DNA from: Candidatus Collinsella stercoripullorum
Lineage (GTDB): Bacteria; Actinomycetota; Coriobacteriia; Coriobacteriales; Coriobacteriaceae
NCBI GenBank assembly: GCA_019117005.1
Contig: DXAO01000010.1
Location: 1 to 36,798, forward strand
Direction: 5' to 3'
Length of the DNA: 36,798 bases
The translations under genes and the position numbers were made by a program. Below, in pieces: positions 18,833 through 27,201 of the stretch. The stretch's first letter is position 1; each line of letters starts with the position of its first letter. The notes under the pieces are model-generated. The model saw only the letters and a list, made by a program, of their open reading frames with translations, did not search any database and was not told where the DNA came from.

Positions 18833-19489
18833 ATGCCCACCGACCCATCGATCGAGACCCTCCGCATCCGCGAGGCCGCGGCCGGCGACCTCGACGGCAT
18901 CGCGCGAATCTACGGCACCCTGTGGTGCAACACCCTGCGCAACCGGGGCGATATCGAGGACGCCGAGCTCGCCGCGCGCTTCAACGTGGCCATGCAGCTG
19001 CAGGACTCCCCCATCGCGCTGGTCGCGGAATCGGACGGCGGGGTGATCGCGGCCTGCATGGTCGGCGTGTTCGACGACGGCGCGCCGCGGCCCAACCCGG
19101 CCTGGCAGCAGACCTACGACGAGCTGCTCGCGCAGGCGACGGCGCGCGCCGAGACCGCCGACGCGAAGCTCGAGGGCTCCCTGTTCGGCGACAGCCGCGA
19201 GAAGGCGACGTCGCGCCGGTTCGCCGCGACCGGGAACCCCTACGCGCAGGGCCAGGTCAACCTCATCATCATCGACCCCGCATGGCAGGGGCGCGGGCTG
19301 GGGCGCCGCCTGATCGATGCGGCCCGCGGCCACCTGCGCGACCTGGGCTGCTCGGCCTTCTTCCTCATGACCGACAACCAGTCCGACTACGCCTTCTACG
19401 ACCATATCGGCATGGAGCGCATCGCCGAGGACCACAGCCAGGACACCGGGGACGGCTTCACGGTCTACATCTACGGGGACGCCTGCTAG
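18833..19489 (+). CDS. GNAT-family N-acetyltransferase
   Basis: 218 residues. Transfers an acetyl group from acetyl-CoA to an amine; the substrate is unknown. Seen: N-terminal LRIREAAAGDLDGIARIY typical of the GNAT start, the CoA-binding motif VNLIIIDPAWQGRGLGRRLIDAA (Q-x-x-G-x-G as QGRGLG), LGCSAFFLMTDNQSDYAFYDHIGME with the FY-x-x-x-G-M motif B region, and a short C-terminal strand FTVYIYGDAC. An insert of about 45 residues (NPAWQQTYDELLAQATARA onwards) between the first strands is longer than in many small GNATs. ATG 18833 follows GGAGG. It is isolated, convergent with the MFS gene. Confidence 0.9.
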   Translation: MPTDPSIETLRIREAAAGDLDGIARIYGTLWCNTLRNRGDIEDAELAARFNVAMQLQDSPIALVAESDGGVIAACMVGVFDDGAPRPNPAWQQTYDELLAQATARAETADAKLEGSLFGDSREKATSRRFAATGNPYAQGQVNLIIIDPAWQGRGLGRRLIDAARGHLRDLGCSAFFLMTDNQSDYAFYDHIGMERIAEDHSQDTGDGFTVYIYGDAC

Positions 19490-19538
19490 CGCGGCGGCCC
19501 GGCGGCGGCATCCCGATGGTCGCCCCGTTCGAAGGAGG

Positions 19539-19573
19539 CGCCCGTCTCCGGAGCGCGGCCCCGGAGACGGGCG
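19539..19573. terminator. Terminator-like hairpin between convergent genes
   Basis: CGCCCGTCTCCGG (19539-19551) pairs perfectly with CCGGAGACGGGCG (19561-19573), 9-nt loop, between the acetyltransferase and the MFS gene. No T run. Confidence 0.6.
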
Positions 19574-19641
19574 GCGGCATCGGAGGCCGCCCGCCGGCGG
19601 CACCCGGACGCCGCGATCGGCACGGAAACGGCGCGCGCAGC

Positions 19642-20967
19642 CTACTCGGCGCGGACGCGGGCGACCAGGCGGCGGGCCGAGGGCGCAGCCGCGAGCAGCA
19701 GCGCGAGCATGACCGCGGCCCCGGCGACCGAGGCGGCCCACATCGGGATGAACGACCCGAACGCGTCGAAGACCATGCCGGACATGATCGTGCCGAGCGC
19801 GTAGCCGAGCATCTCGAGGCTCGTGATCCACCCCGTGATGCGCCCCATGTCCTCGGTCCCGTACAGGCGCACCGCGACGAGCGGCGGGGCCACGGTGCCC
19901 ATGCAGGTCCCGAACCCGAAGAAGGTGGCCGCCGCGATGGGGCCGACCGTCGTCTGCGGGAAGCACATGCCGAGGCTGCCCACGAGGCACGCGATGCTGC
20001 CGACGATGATGCCGGTGCGGACGCCGAAGCGGTCGTAGAGCCCGCCCGTCGCGATCTTGGACACGAGCACCACGATCATGTTGTACGAGTAGATCATGCT
20101 CGCCCAGGAGGCCGTGTGGCCCCCGGTGACGATCTGCTGCCCGTCGACCGTCACGGACGTGAGGTTGGTGATGGAGTTGGGGATGGCGGCGCCGTTCAGG
20201 ACGCCCATGACCATGAACCCGGCGACGAGCAGCCAGAACGACGGATGGGTGCGCACCCTCCCCCAGCCGATCGCGATGTCGACGGGGGTGTCCCCGCCGC
20301 GGGCCTTCCCGCCGTCCGCCCCGGATGCCTCCGCGGAGCCCGACCCGTAGGGGGCGAGCCCCATGTCCGACGGGCGGCTGCGGAACACGGCCGCGGTGAT
20401 GGGGAACGACACGATGAAGCACACCGCCGCGAGCACCAGGAACGCGGTGCGCCATCCGTAGGCCCCGATCAGGGAGCTCACCACGGGCGACAGGACGGCC
20501 CCGCCGAACCCGGAGCCCGACAGCGCGATGGCGACGGCGAGCCCCTGCTTGGCGGTGAACCAGTTGGTGATCACGATGGAGATGAGCAGGCGCGTGCCGG
20601 CCACGACCACGAGGCCGTCGATGGCGAACAGCGCGAACAGCTGCCAGGCGGCGCCGACGCAGGCGAAGCCCACGAGCGCCGCGGTCGTGATGGCGACCGA
20701 CAGCGCGCCGAGCAGGCGTCCCGGCACGCGGTCGACCACGTGCCCGATCACGAGCGCGCCCACGATGGACACGAGCGTGGACAGCGAGTTCGCCGCGTTG
20801 TAGGTGCCGACCGTGATGCCGAGGTCGGCGACGATATAGGGCTGGAACAGCGACATGCCGCTCACCATGATGGTGTAGCAGGTCGCCATGATGAGGAAGC
20901 CCGCCGCGACGAGCAGCCATCCGTAGAAGGGGCGCCCATCCGACCCCGGGCGCGCGGTTTCAGCCAT
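19642..20967 (-). CDS. MFS transporter, OFA/monocarboxylate-like
   Basis: 441 residues with about 12 predicted helices. Major facilitator carrier; the start FYGWLLVAAGFLIMATCYTIMVSGMSLFQPYIVADLG resembles oxalate:formate antiporter and other organic-anion carriers. Also seen: GHVVDRVPGRLLG between helices 2 and 3 (motif A region), LSGSGFGGAVLSPVVSSLIGAYGWRTAF (motif C region) and a central cytoplasmic loop rich in Gly/Ala/Ser after SRPSDMGLAPYG. ATG 20967 follows GGAGGATCGAAG; the in-frame ATG at 20985 has no good site. It lies 72 bp after the M20 amidohydrolase on the same strand, so it probably imports that enzyme's substrate or exports a product. Substrate unproven. Confidence 0.88.
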   Translation of the reverse strand: MAETARPGSDGRPFYGWLLVAAGFLIMATCYTIMVSGMSLFQPYIVADLGITVGTYNAANSLSTLVSIVGALVIGHVVDRVPGRLLGALSVAITTAALVGFACVGAAWQLFALFAIDGLVVVAGTRLLISIVITNWFTAKQGLAVAIALSGSGFGGAVLSPVVSSLIGAYGWRTAFLVLAAVCFIVSFPITAAVFRSRPSDMGLAPYGSGSAEASGADGGKARGGDTPVDIAIGWGRVRTHPSFWLLVAGFMVMGVLNGAAIPNSITNLTSVTVDGQQIVTGGHTASWASMIYSYNMIVVLVSKIATGGLYDRFGVRTGIIVGSIACLVGSLGMCFPQTTVGPIAAATFFGFGTCMGTVAPPLVAVRLYGTEDMGRITGWITSLEMLGYALGTIMSGMVFDAFGSFIPMWAASVAGAAVMLALLLAAAPSARRLVARVRAE

Positions 20968-21039
20968 CTTCGATCCTCCGATCATCCTGCGGGGCGCGTC
21001 GCCGCGGCCCGCGTCCTTCCCTTCGCCTCCCGGGCGGCG

Positions 21040-22287
21040 CTACCCGCGGGCGCGGCCGCCGAGCCACCCCGCCGCGGCCGCCGCATGCAGGGCAGCGCCC
21101 ATCCACAGCACGGACTCGTCGAGCACCATGCGCGGGTTGTGGTGCGGCGCGGCGCCCGGCGAGCCCGCACCCAGCTGCACGAACATGCTGGGGACCGACT
21201 CCGACACGTACGCGAAGTCCTCGGTCGCCGCCATGGGCTCGGTCTGCCGGACCGCGCCGGGGCCCGCCACCGCCTCCAGGGCGGGCAGCAGCTCCGCGGC
21301 GAGCTCGGGGCTGGTGTAGGTGCACGGGCAGCTGAACGCGGCGATCTCGCACCCCGCGCGCCAGGCATGGCAGTAGTCCCGGATGAGCTGCGGCAGGCGC
21401 TCGAGCACATGGGCGCGCGCCGACACGTCGAAGCTGCGCATCCCGAGCTTGAGCTCGGCGGTGTCGGGCAGCACGTTGGGTACCGTGCCCCCGCCCATCG
21501 TCCCCACCGAGAGCGTGATGGATGCCGCGGGGTCGACCTCGCGCGTCATGAGCAGGTTCACCGCCTGGTACACCTGGTTGGCCACCATCAGCGGGTCGGT
21601 GCACTGCTGCGGGGCCGAGGTATGGCCGCCGCGCCCCTGGATGCGCACGGCGAGCGTGTCGAGCGAGGAGCTCGTCACCCCCGGGGTGTAGCTCACGCGC
21701 CCGGCCTGCTCGTTGGCGATGACGTGCAGCCCGAACGCCGCGTCGACCCGCGGGGCCTCCAGGGCGCCGTCGTCGATCATGGTCTTGGAGCCGTACCCCA
21801 GCTCCTCGCCGGGCTGGAACATGAGCTTGACGGTGCCGGGGAGCTCAGCCTCGTGGCGCTTCAGGACGGCCGCGGCGGCGAGCAGCATCGCCGCGTGCGC
21901 GTCGTGCCCGCACATGTGGCTGCAGGCGCGCCGCGACCGGAAGGGGAGGTCGTTCTCCTCCGCGATGGGCAGGGCGTCCATGTCCGCGCGCAGCAGGATG
22001 CAGGGCCCGCCCGAGCCGATCTGGGCGATCACGCCGGTCGACCGCGTCACGCCGGGGTACCCCAGCTCCTCGTACCGCCGGGTGAGCTCGGGCGAGACCG
22101 TGCCGCAGGGGCGCCAGCCGATGCCCAGCGCATCGAGCCGCTCCGTGACGAACGCCGCGGTCTCGGGCAGCTCCATGCCCGTCTCCGGGATGCGGTGCAG
22201 CGCGCGCCGGTCCTCGACGATGCCGTCCTGCAGGGCGCGCGCCTCATCGACCAGCCGCGCGACGAGTCCGCGTGTCTCCGGGTCCAT
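21040..22287 (-). CDS. M20 family amidohydrolase (aminoacylase/carboxypeptidase type)
   Basis: 415 residues. Zinc hydrolase cutting amide bonds of N-acyl amino acids or similar (subfamily M20D). Seen: LHRIPETGMELPET (28-42), ILLRADMDALPIAEE (D102, D104), CSHMCGHDAHAAMLL (C126, H128, H131), the metal/catalytic pair in MFQPGEELGYGS (E161, E162), FGLHV, GRGGHTSAPQQCTDP in the dimerisation domain and PHHNPRM near the end. Compared with the usual FQPAEE the sequence has FQPGEE. The start at ATG 22287 is chosen for AAGGCGGGATTG; upstream in-frame ATGs lack a site. It heads an operon with the MFS gene and faces a divergent amidohydrolase. Confidence 0.92.
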   Translation of the reverse strand: MDPETRGLVARLVDEARALQDGIVEDRRALHRIPETGMELPETAAFVTERLDALGIGWRPCGTVSPELTRRYEELGYPGVTRSTGVIAQIGSGGPCILLRADMDALPIAEENDLPFRSRRACSHMCGHDAHAAMLLAAAAVLKRHEAELPGTVKLMFQPGEELGYGSKTMIDDGALEAPRVDAAFGLHVIANEQAGRVSYTPGVTSSSLDTLAVRIQGRGGHTSAPQQCTDPLMVANQVYQAVNLLMTREVDPAASITLSVGTMGGGTVPNVLPDTAELKLGMRSFDVSARAHVLERLPQLIRDYCHAWRAGCEIAAFSCPCTYTSPELAAELLPALEAVAGPGAVRQTEPMAATEDFAYVSESVPSMFVQLGAGSPGAAPHHNPRMVLDESVLWMGAALHAAAAAGWLGGRARG

Positions 22288-22356
22288 CTTCAATCCCGCC
22301 TTCCTGTCCCGCGCCGATCCGCGGGCCCGCTCGCCCCGGCGGGGCGCCGGGGTGTC

Positions 22357-22366
22357 TGTAAGTACA
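22357..22366. promoter_or_regulatory. Palindrome TGTAAGTACA, possible operator
   Basis: A dyad with TGTA/TACA half-sites, placed shortly after the expected transcription start of the M20/MFS operon. The related 10-bp palindrome TGTACGTACA occurs at 27168-27177 between pstS and pstC. A regulator cannot be named. Confidence 0.35.
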
Positions 22367-22381
22367 GGATGGTACACCCGG

Positions 22382-22415
22382 ATGCATAGCTTATGCATGA
22401 TTCTGCATATCTCAA
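22382..22415 (-). promoter_or_regulatory. Promoter of the M20/MFS operon with overlapping palindrome
   Basis: On the - strand TTGAGA (22410-22415), 16-bp spacer, TAAGCT (22388-22393). A perfect inverted repeat ATGCATA-GCT-TATGCAT (22382-22398) covers the -10, so a dimeric repressor could block it. The remaining 22288-22666 is GC-rich and carries a 32-bp-period direct repeat, GCCGGCCCATGCGGCGCCGG, starting at 22456 and 22488. Confidence 0.55.
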
Positions 22416-22666
22416 CGCGCCCATTAACCCGCACGCAACATTGGACGGCACCGGTGCCGGCCCATGCGGCGCCGGGCGGGCACCGGGGCCGGCCCATGCG
22501 GCGCCGGGCGCGCCCCGGGGGGAACCGTGCGGCGCGGGATGCGCGGGAGGCCCCCCGGCGGCGCCCGCGGCCCAAGGGCGGAAGCGGACGCGCCGCGGAA
22601 TGACGCCCCGCCGGAGATGCGCCGTGCGCTATGCTGGTCCCATCAGACGAGAAGAAGGAGGCACCC

Positions 22667-24298
22667 ATGGAACCGAACGCGCGCACGTGCTTCGTGAACG
22701 GCCGCATCCTCACCCAGGACCCGGACGCGCCCCGCGCCGACACCATGATCGTCGAGGGCGAGCGCATCCTGTGGGTGGGGGACGCGGGCTCCCTGCCGGA
22801 GGAGCTTGCCGCGGACGGCGGGCGCACCGTCGACCTCGGCGGCGCATGCGTCATCCCCGGATTCGTGGACGCGCACATGCACGCCCTCATGCTCGCGGGC
22901 TTCACCGGGCAGATCTCCGCGCTGCCGCCCGCAGTCACCTCCATCGCCGAGCTCACGGAGGCGGTCCGCGCCAAGCGCGCCGAGCAGGGCCCGGACGCGT
23001 GGGTCCAGGGCTGGGGCTACGACGAGGCGCTGCTCGCCGAGCGCCGCTCCCCCACCCGCTGGGACCTCGACGCCGGCTGCGACGACGCGCCCGTGTGCAT
23101 CCTGCGCACCTGCGGGCACATCCGCTGCGTGAACAGCCGCGCGCTCGAGCTCGCCGGCATCACGCGCGACACGCCCGATCCCGCGGGCGGCCAGATCGAG
23201 CGCGACGCGGACGGCGAGCCGACCGGCGTGCTCAAGGAGAACGCGCGCGACCTCGTCAACCGGCTGATCCCCCATGCGAGCCGCGAAGACGACGTCGCCA
23301 ACCTGCTCGCGCTCGGCAGGCTCATGGCGTCGCAGGGCATCGTCGCCGCCACCGACATGTGCACGCTCGACGGCACCGACGCGGTCCCCGTGATCGAGGC
23401 CGCCGTCCGGGCGGGATTCGCCCAGGATATCGCCAGCTACGTCCTGTGGGACTACGTGAAGGACGACCCTTCCTACACCATCGCGCCCGAACGGCGCGAC
23501 CGGGGCGCGCAGGCGTTCTGCGCCGGCATCAAGCTGCTCACCGACGGCAGCGTGTCCGGGCGCACCGCATGGTTCGACGTCCCCTACCGGGGCGCCGAGG
23601 GGGACAAAGAGGCCGCCTGCGGCTTCCCGACCTGTACCGACAAGGAGCTCGAGGGCGCGATCGCCTTCTGCCGCGAGAACCGCTGCCAGCTGTCGCTGCA
23701 CGCCATGGGGACGCGCGCCATCGACCGCGCGGTCGGGCGCCTCGCGCAGGAGGAGCCCTGGTCGGACGGATCTTGGCCCTACGCGCGCGTGGAGCATGTG
23801 ACCGCCCCGTCGCCCTCCGCCGTCGAGACCTTCGCGCGCACCGGCATCGCCGTGGTCACGCAGCCCATCTTCCCCTACGCCGAGATCGGGACCTACCGGG
23901 CGAACCTGGGCGATGAGCGCACGCGCGTCTGCTACCCCCTGCGCAGCCTGCTCGACGCGGGGGTGACCATGTGCATCTCCACCGACGCGCCGGCCACCTC
24001 CTGGGCCGTTCCGTCCGACCCCTTCCCCAACCTCAAGTCCGCCGTCGGCCGGCGCGCATACGACGGCTTCGATTTCGGGGCCGACGAGCGGCTGGATATC
24101 GAGGAGGCGCTCGCGCTCTACACCCGCGAGGCCGCGCGGATCGTCGGGTTCGAGGGGCTGGGCATGCTGCGCGCCGGCTACAAGGCGAGCTTCGCCGTGC
24201 TGGACCGCGACATCCTCGCCACCCCCGCCGACGAGCTCGACCGGGTGCAGGTGTCCGAGACCTGGATCCGCGGCGAGCGGGTCTACCGGCGCGGCTGA
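22667..24298 (+). CDS. Metal-dependent amidohydrolase, YtcJ-like (Amidohydro_3)
   Basis: 543 residues. TIM-barrel amidohydrolase of the YtcJ/N-substituted formamide deformylase-like group, hydrolysing amide or formyl bonds of unknown compounds. Seen: N-terminal composite sandwich FVNGRILTQDPDAPRADTMIVEGERILWVGD, PGFVDAHMHALML (HxH metal site), GYDEALLAERRSPTRWDLD, the strand IKLLTDGSVSGRTAWF, LSLHAMGTRAIDRAV, ARVEHV, ISTDAPATSW (active-site aspartate) and the C-terminal GYKASFAVLDRDI closing the sandwich. ATG 22667 follows AAGGAGG; a weak -10 TATGCT lies at 22630-22635. It is divergent from the M20/MFS operon, suggesting shared regulation. Its stop region is repeated downstream. Confidence 0.9.
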   Translation: MEPNARTCFVNGRILTQDPDAPRADTMIVEGERILWVGDAGSLPEELAADGGRTVDLGGACVIPGFVDAHMHALMLAGFTGQISALPPAVTSIAELTEAVRAKRAEQGPDAWVQGWGYDEALLAERRSPTRWDLDAGCDDAPVCILRTCGHIRCVNSRALELAGITRDTPDPAGGQIERDADGEPTGVLKENARDLVNRLIPHASREDDVANLLALGRLMASQGIVAATDMCTLDGTDAVPVIEAAVRAGFAQDIASYVLWDYVKDDPSYTIAPERRDRGAQAFCAGIKLLTDGSVSGRTAWFDVPYRGAEGDKEAACGFPTCTDKELEGAIAFCRENRCQLSLHAMGTRAIDRAVGRLAQEEPWSDGSWPYARVEHVTAPSPSAVETFARTGIAVVTQPIFPYAEIGTYRANLGDERTRVCYPLRSLLDAGVTMCISTDAPATSWAVPSDPFPNLKSAVGRRAYDGFDFGADERLDIEEALALYTREAARIVGFEGLGMLRAGYKASFAVLDRDILATPADELDRVQVSETWIRGERVYRRG

Positions 24299-24347
24299 GG
24301 CCCCCTCGCGGCGCGGCTGAAGCCCCACGGCGCGGCTGAGGCCCCGC
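24288..24347. repeat. Tandem copies of the amidohydrolase stop-codon region
   Basis: GGCGCGGCTGA occurs at 24288-24298 (end of the gene), 24310-24320 and 24329-24339, each followed by GGCCCC or AGCCCC; periods 22 and 19 bp. This is the same kind of 3'-end duplication as at 128-261. Confidence 0.75.
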
Positions 24348-24372
24348 GGCGCCCTCCCCGCACCGCGCACGG

Positions 24373-24411
24373 AAAAACGGCGGCGACCCGAGAGGTGTCG
24401 GGTCGCCGCCG
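24373..24411 (-). terminator. Rho-independent terminator of the pst operon
   Basis: CGGCGGCGACCCGA (24378-24391) pairs perfectly over 14 bp with 24398-24411 around a 6-nt loop. On the - strand it is followed by TTTTT (complement of 24373-24377), 73 bp after the pstB stop. Confidence 0.93.
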
Positions 24412-24483
24412 CTGCATGGAAGGCCGCACCGTGACGCCCGGGGCGGCCGGGCCCGTCCGGCGGGCGCTCGATGGAAAGCGTGC

Positions 24484-25320
24484 TTAGGAGAACATACCGG
24501 TCAGGTAGTCGTTCAGGCGCTTGTCGTTGGGACGCTGGAAGATCTGGTCGGTCTCGCCGTACTCGACCATCTCGCCCATGTAGAAGAAGGCCGTGCGGTT
24601 GGACACGCGCGACGCCTGCTCCATGTTATGGGTCACGATGACGATCGCACGGTCCTTCACGATGGAGTTCATGAGGTCCTCGATCGCCAGGGTGGAGATG
24701 GGGTCGAGCGCCGAGCAGGGCTCGTCGAACAGGATCACGTCGGGATGCATGGCGAGCGTGCGCGCGATGCACAGGCGCTGCTGCTGGCCGCCGGAGAGCG
24801 CGAAGGCGCTCTGGTCCAGCTTGTCCTTGACCTCGTCCCACAGGGCCGCGCCGCGCAGGCTCTCCTCGACCAGCTGGTCGAGCTTGGCCTTGTCCTTCAG
24901 GCCGTGGCGCTTGGGCGCGAACGTGATGTTCTCGCGGATGGACTTGTGGAACGGGTTCGGCTGCTGGAACACCATGCCGATGGAGCGGCGCAGCTCGTAG
25001 AGGTTCTCCTTGGAGGTGTTGATGTTGCGGTCCTGGTAGAGGATCTCGCCCTCGACGCGGCAGCCGCGGATCTCGCGGTTCATGAGGTTCAGGCTGCGCA
25101 GGAAGGTGGACTTGCCGCAGCCCGACGGGCCGATGAGGGCGGTGATCTCACCCTTGTGGAAGGTCAGGCTCGTATCGTTCAGGGCGTGATGGTCCCCGTA
25201 GTACACGTTGACGTCGCGGGTCTCGAGCACGACCTCGTCGGAGATGGCGACGCCGGTCATGCGGGAGCTCTTCTCGCTCGAGCCGACGCTTTCGAGGAAC
25301 TGATCGGTCTCGTTCGTCAT
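24484..25320 (-). CDS. pstB: Phosphate ABC transporter ATP-binding protein
   Basis: 278 residues. Cytoplasmic ATPase driving the PstCA channel. Seen: Walker [10 protein letters not shown] (64-72), Q-loop [16 protein letters not shown], signature [14 protein letters not shown], Walker [14 protein letters not shown] and switch histidine VTHNM. The family's [19 protein letters not shown] opening is intact. About 30 extra hydrophilic residues precede the ABC domain. ATG 25320 overlaps the pstA stop by 4 bp (ATGA) and uses an AAGGAGGA inside pstA, so translation is coupled. It is the last gene of the operon; no phoU follows before the terminator. Confidence 0.97.
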   Translation of the reverse strand: MTNETDQFLESVGSSEKSSRMTGVAISDEVVLETRDVNVYYGDHHALNDTSLTFHKGEITALIGPSGCGKSTFLRSLNLMNREIRGCRVEGEILYQDRNINTSKENLYELRRSIGMVFQQPNPFHKSIRENITFAPKRHGLKDKAKLDQLVEESLRGAALWDEVKDKLDQSAFALSGGQQQRLCIARTLAMHPDVILFDEPCSALDPISTLAIEDLMNSIVKDRAIVIVTHNMEQASRVSNRTAFFYMGEMVEYGETDQIFQRPNDKRLNDYLTGMFS

Positions 25321-26243
25321 TCGGCGGTCATCCTCCTTGCGAGCGCGTTGCCGGCGATGCGCGACAGCACGTTGAACAGCAGCACGCAGATCATCAGCAG
25401 GGCCGCGGTGCCCCACACGATGTGCTGGGCCTCGGGGCTGCCCTCGCCGTAGATCTTGTAGATGTGCACGGCGAGCGACTCACCCGGACGGAAGATGTTC
25501 CAGGCGCAGGTGGGGCTCGCGAAGTTCAGGGACAGGAAGTTCAGGCGCGCCGGCGAGCTCATGCCGGAGGTGAACAGCAGGGCCGCAGCCTCGCCGAACA
25601 CGCGGCCCGCGGAGAGGACCACGCCGGTCACGATGGCGGGCATGGCCGCCGGGATCAGCACGTGGATCGTCGTCTCCCAGCGGGTGAGGCCCATGGCCAG
25701 GCAAGCGTCGCGCTGCGAGCTCGGCACGTCCTCGAGCGCCTGCTGGATGACGCGGGTGAGGATGGGGATGTTGAACATCGTGAGCGCGATGGCGCCGGAG
25801 ATGAGCGAGTAGCCCCAGCCGAAGTTCACCGAGAACATGAGGAAGCCGAACATGCCCACGACGATGGAGGGCAGGCTGGACAGGGTCTCGATGGCCGTCG
25901 AGGCGATCTTGGTGACCGGGCCCTCGGGAGCGTACTCGACGAGGAACACCGCGCCGCCGAGGCTGATGGGCAGCGAGATGATGAGCGTCAGGATGAGCAG
26001 GTAGAACGAGTCGAACAGCTGGTAGGCGATGCCGCCCTCGGTGCCGTTGGAACGGCTCGCCTCCGTGAGGAAGCCGGGCTGGAACAGCTGGCCGATGCCC
26101 TGCGCCAGGATGTAGACGACCATCGAGACGACGATGAGCATCACGATGCCGACGATGAGCGTGAGCACACCGGTGGCGATGCGGTCGTTGCGCATGGAGC
26201 GCTTGATGCGCGCGTCCTGCTGCGCGGTCGAGGTGCTAGCCAC
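25317..26243 (-). CDS. pstA: Phosphate ABC transporter permease PstA
   Basis: 308 residues, six predicted helices. One half of the membrane channel for phosphate. Seen: TM1 [27 protein letters not shown], a short periplasmic part with [20 protein letters not shown], the family's [38 protein letters not shown], and the cytoplasmic coupling loop with [30 protein letters not shown] containing the EAA-type glycine. Start is GTG at 26243, overlapping the pstC stop by 8 bp; AAGGGGGCG lies upstream. The next ATG, 15 codons in, has no ribosome site. Confidence 0.95.
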   Translation of the reverse strand: MASTSTAQQDARIKRSMRNDRIATGVLTLIVGIVMLIVVSMVVYILAQGIGQLFQPGFLTEASRSNGTEGGIAYQLFDSFYLLILTLIISLPISLGGAVFLVEYAPEGPVTKIASTAIETLSSLPSIVVGMFGFLMFSVNFGWGYSLISGAIALTMFNIPILTRVIQQALEDVPSSQRDACLAMGLTRWETTIHVLIPAAMPAIVTGVVLSAGRVFGEAAALLFTSGMSSPARLNFLSLNFASPTCAWNIFRPGESLAVHIYKIYGEGSPEAQHIVWGTAALLMICVLLFNVLSRIAGNALARRMTAE

Positions 26244-27147
26244 GTGCCTTCGCCCCCTTCGCGCCGATGAGGTGGATGATCAGGATGAAGATGAGGGACA
26301 TGCCCATGAGCAGCAGGCCGAGCGACCACAGCGCGTCGTTCTCGACCGAGCCGGTGGCGTAGACGGCCATCGAGGTGGTGAGCGTCGTGGTGATGGTCGA
26401 TGCGGAGTCGAGCAGGCCGGTGGGCATGACCTCGACGCCGCCGATGACCATGCGGACGGCGAGAGTCTCGCCGAAGGCGCGCGTCATGCCCAGGATGACC
26501 GCGGTCATGAGCGAGGGCGTGGCGCTCTTGAGCACGACGTGCCAGATGGTCTGCCACCGGGTGTAGCCGAGGGCGAGCGAGCCCTGACGGTAGCTGTCGG
26601 GCACGGCGCGCAGCGCATCGATGGACAGGGTGGTGACCGTCGGCAGGATCATGAGCGCGAGCACGATGGAGCCCGGCAGGATGCCCAGTCCCAGCTCCAC
26701 GTTGAAGATGGCGCGCACCGCGGCGACGATGACGTGGAAGCCGATCAGGCCGAACACGACGGACGGGATGCCGACGAGCAGCTCGATGAGCGGCTGGAAG
26801 ACCTGCTTGCCGAACTTGGGCTGGATCTCGACGACGAAAATGGCCGCACCGATGGCGATGGGCAGGGCGATGATCGTCGAGATGACCGTCACCGCGAACG
26901 ACGTGACGATCAGCGGAAGAGCGCCGGTGAACGGCAGACCCGTCTCCTCATTGGTGATCGCGAGGTTCCAGGTGGTGCCGGTGAAGAACTCCGCGATATT
27001 GACGCCGTCCTTGATGAACGTCGAAAGACCTCGCTGGGCGACCATGAAGATCAATGCCACAACGACGAGTGTCACGAGCGCGACGCAGGCGCCCGTGACA
27101 CTCAATCCGACCTTCTCAAGGCTGCGCTTCGGCATCTGCTTAGCCAT
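26236..27147 (-). CDS. pstC: Phosphate ABC transporter permease PstC
   Basis: 303 residues, six predicted helices. Partner of PstA in the phosphate channel. Seen: TM1 VTGACVALVTLVVVALIFMVAQRG, periplasmic IAEFFTGTTWNLAITNEETGLPFTGALPLI (the FTGxxW...FGxLPLI pattern of PstC), PLIELLVGIPSVVFGLIGF, and the coupling loop RQGSLALGYTRWQTIWHVVLKSATPSLMTAVILGMTRAFGETLAVRMV. ATG 27147 follows GAAAGGTG. It lies 54 bp after pstS; the gap carries the palindrome TGTACGTACA (27168-27177) and no terminator. Confidence 0.95.
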   Translation of the reverse strand: MAKQMPKRSLEKVGLSVTGACVALVTLVVVALIFMVAQRGLSTFIKDGVNIAEFFTGTTWNLAITNEETGLPFTGALPLIVTSFAVTVISTIIALPIAIGAAIFVVEIQPKFGKQVFQPLIELLVGIPSVVFGLIGFHVIVAAVRAIFNVELGLGILPGSIVLALMILPTVTTLSIDALRAVPDSYRQGSLALGYTRWQTIWHVVLKSATPSLMTAVILGMTRAFGETLAVRMVIGGVEVMPTGLLDSASTITTTLTTSMAVYATGSVENDALWSLGLLLMGMSLIFILIIHLIGAKGAKARG

Positions 27148-27201
27148 AACGCACCTTTCGAAACAGTTGTACGTACAGGGCGTAAAGACAGTGGGGCCGC
27201 T

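Noticed and set aside
18922..22389. Very long open frame (over 1,100 codons) on the + strand across the acetyltransferase, MFS and M20 genes
   Set aside because: It is the antisense/out-of-frame shadow of well-supported genes in GC-rich DNA, is rich in Arg/His/Gly, and has no domain or ribosome site.
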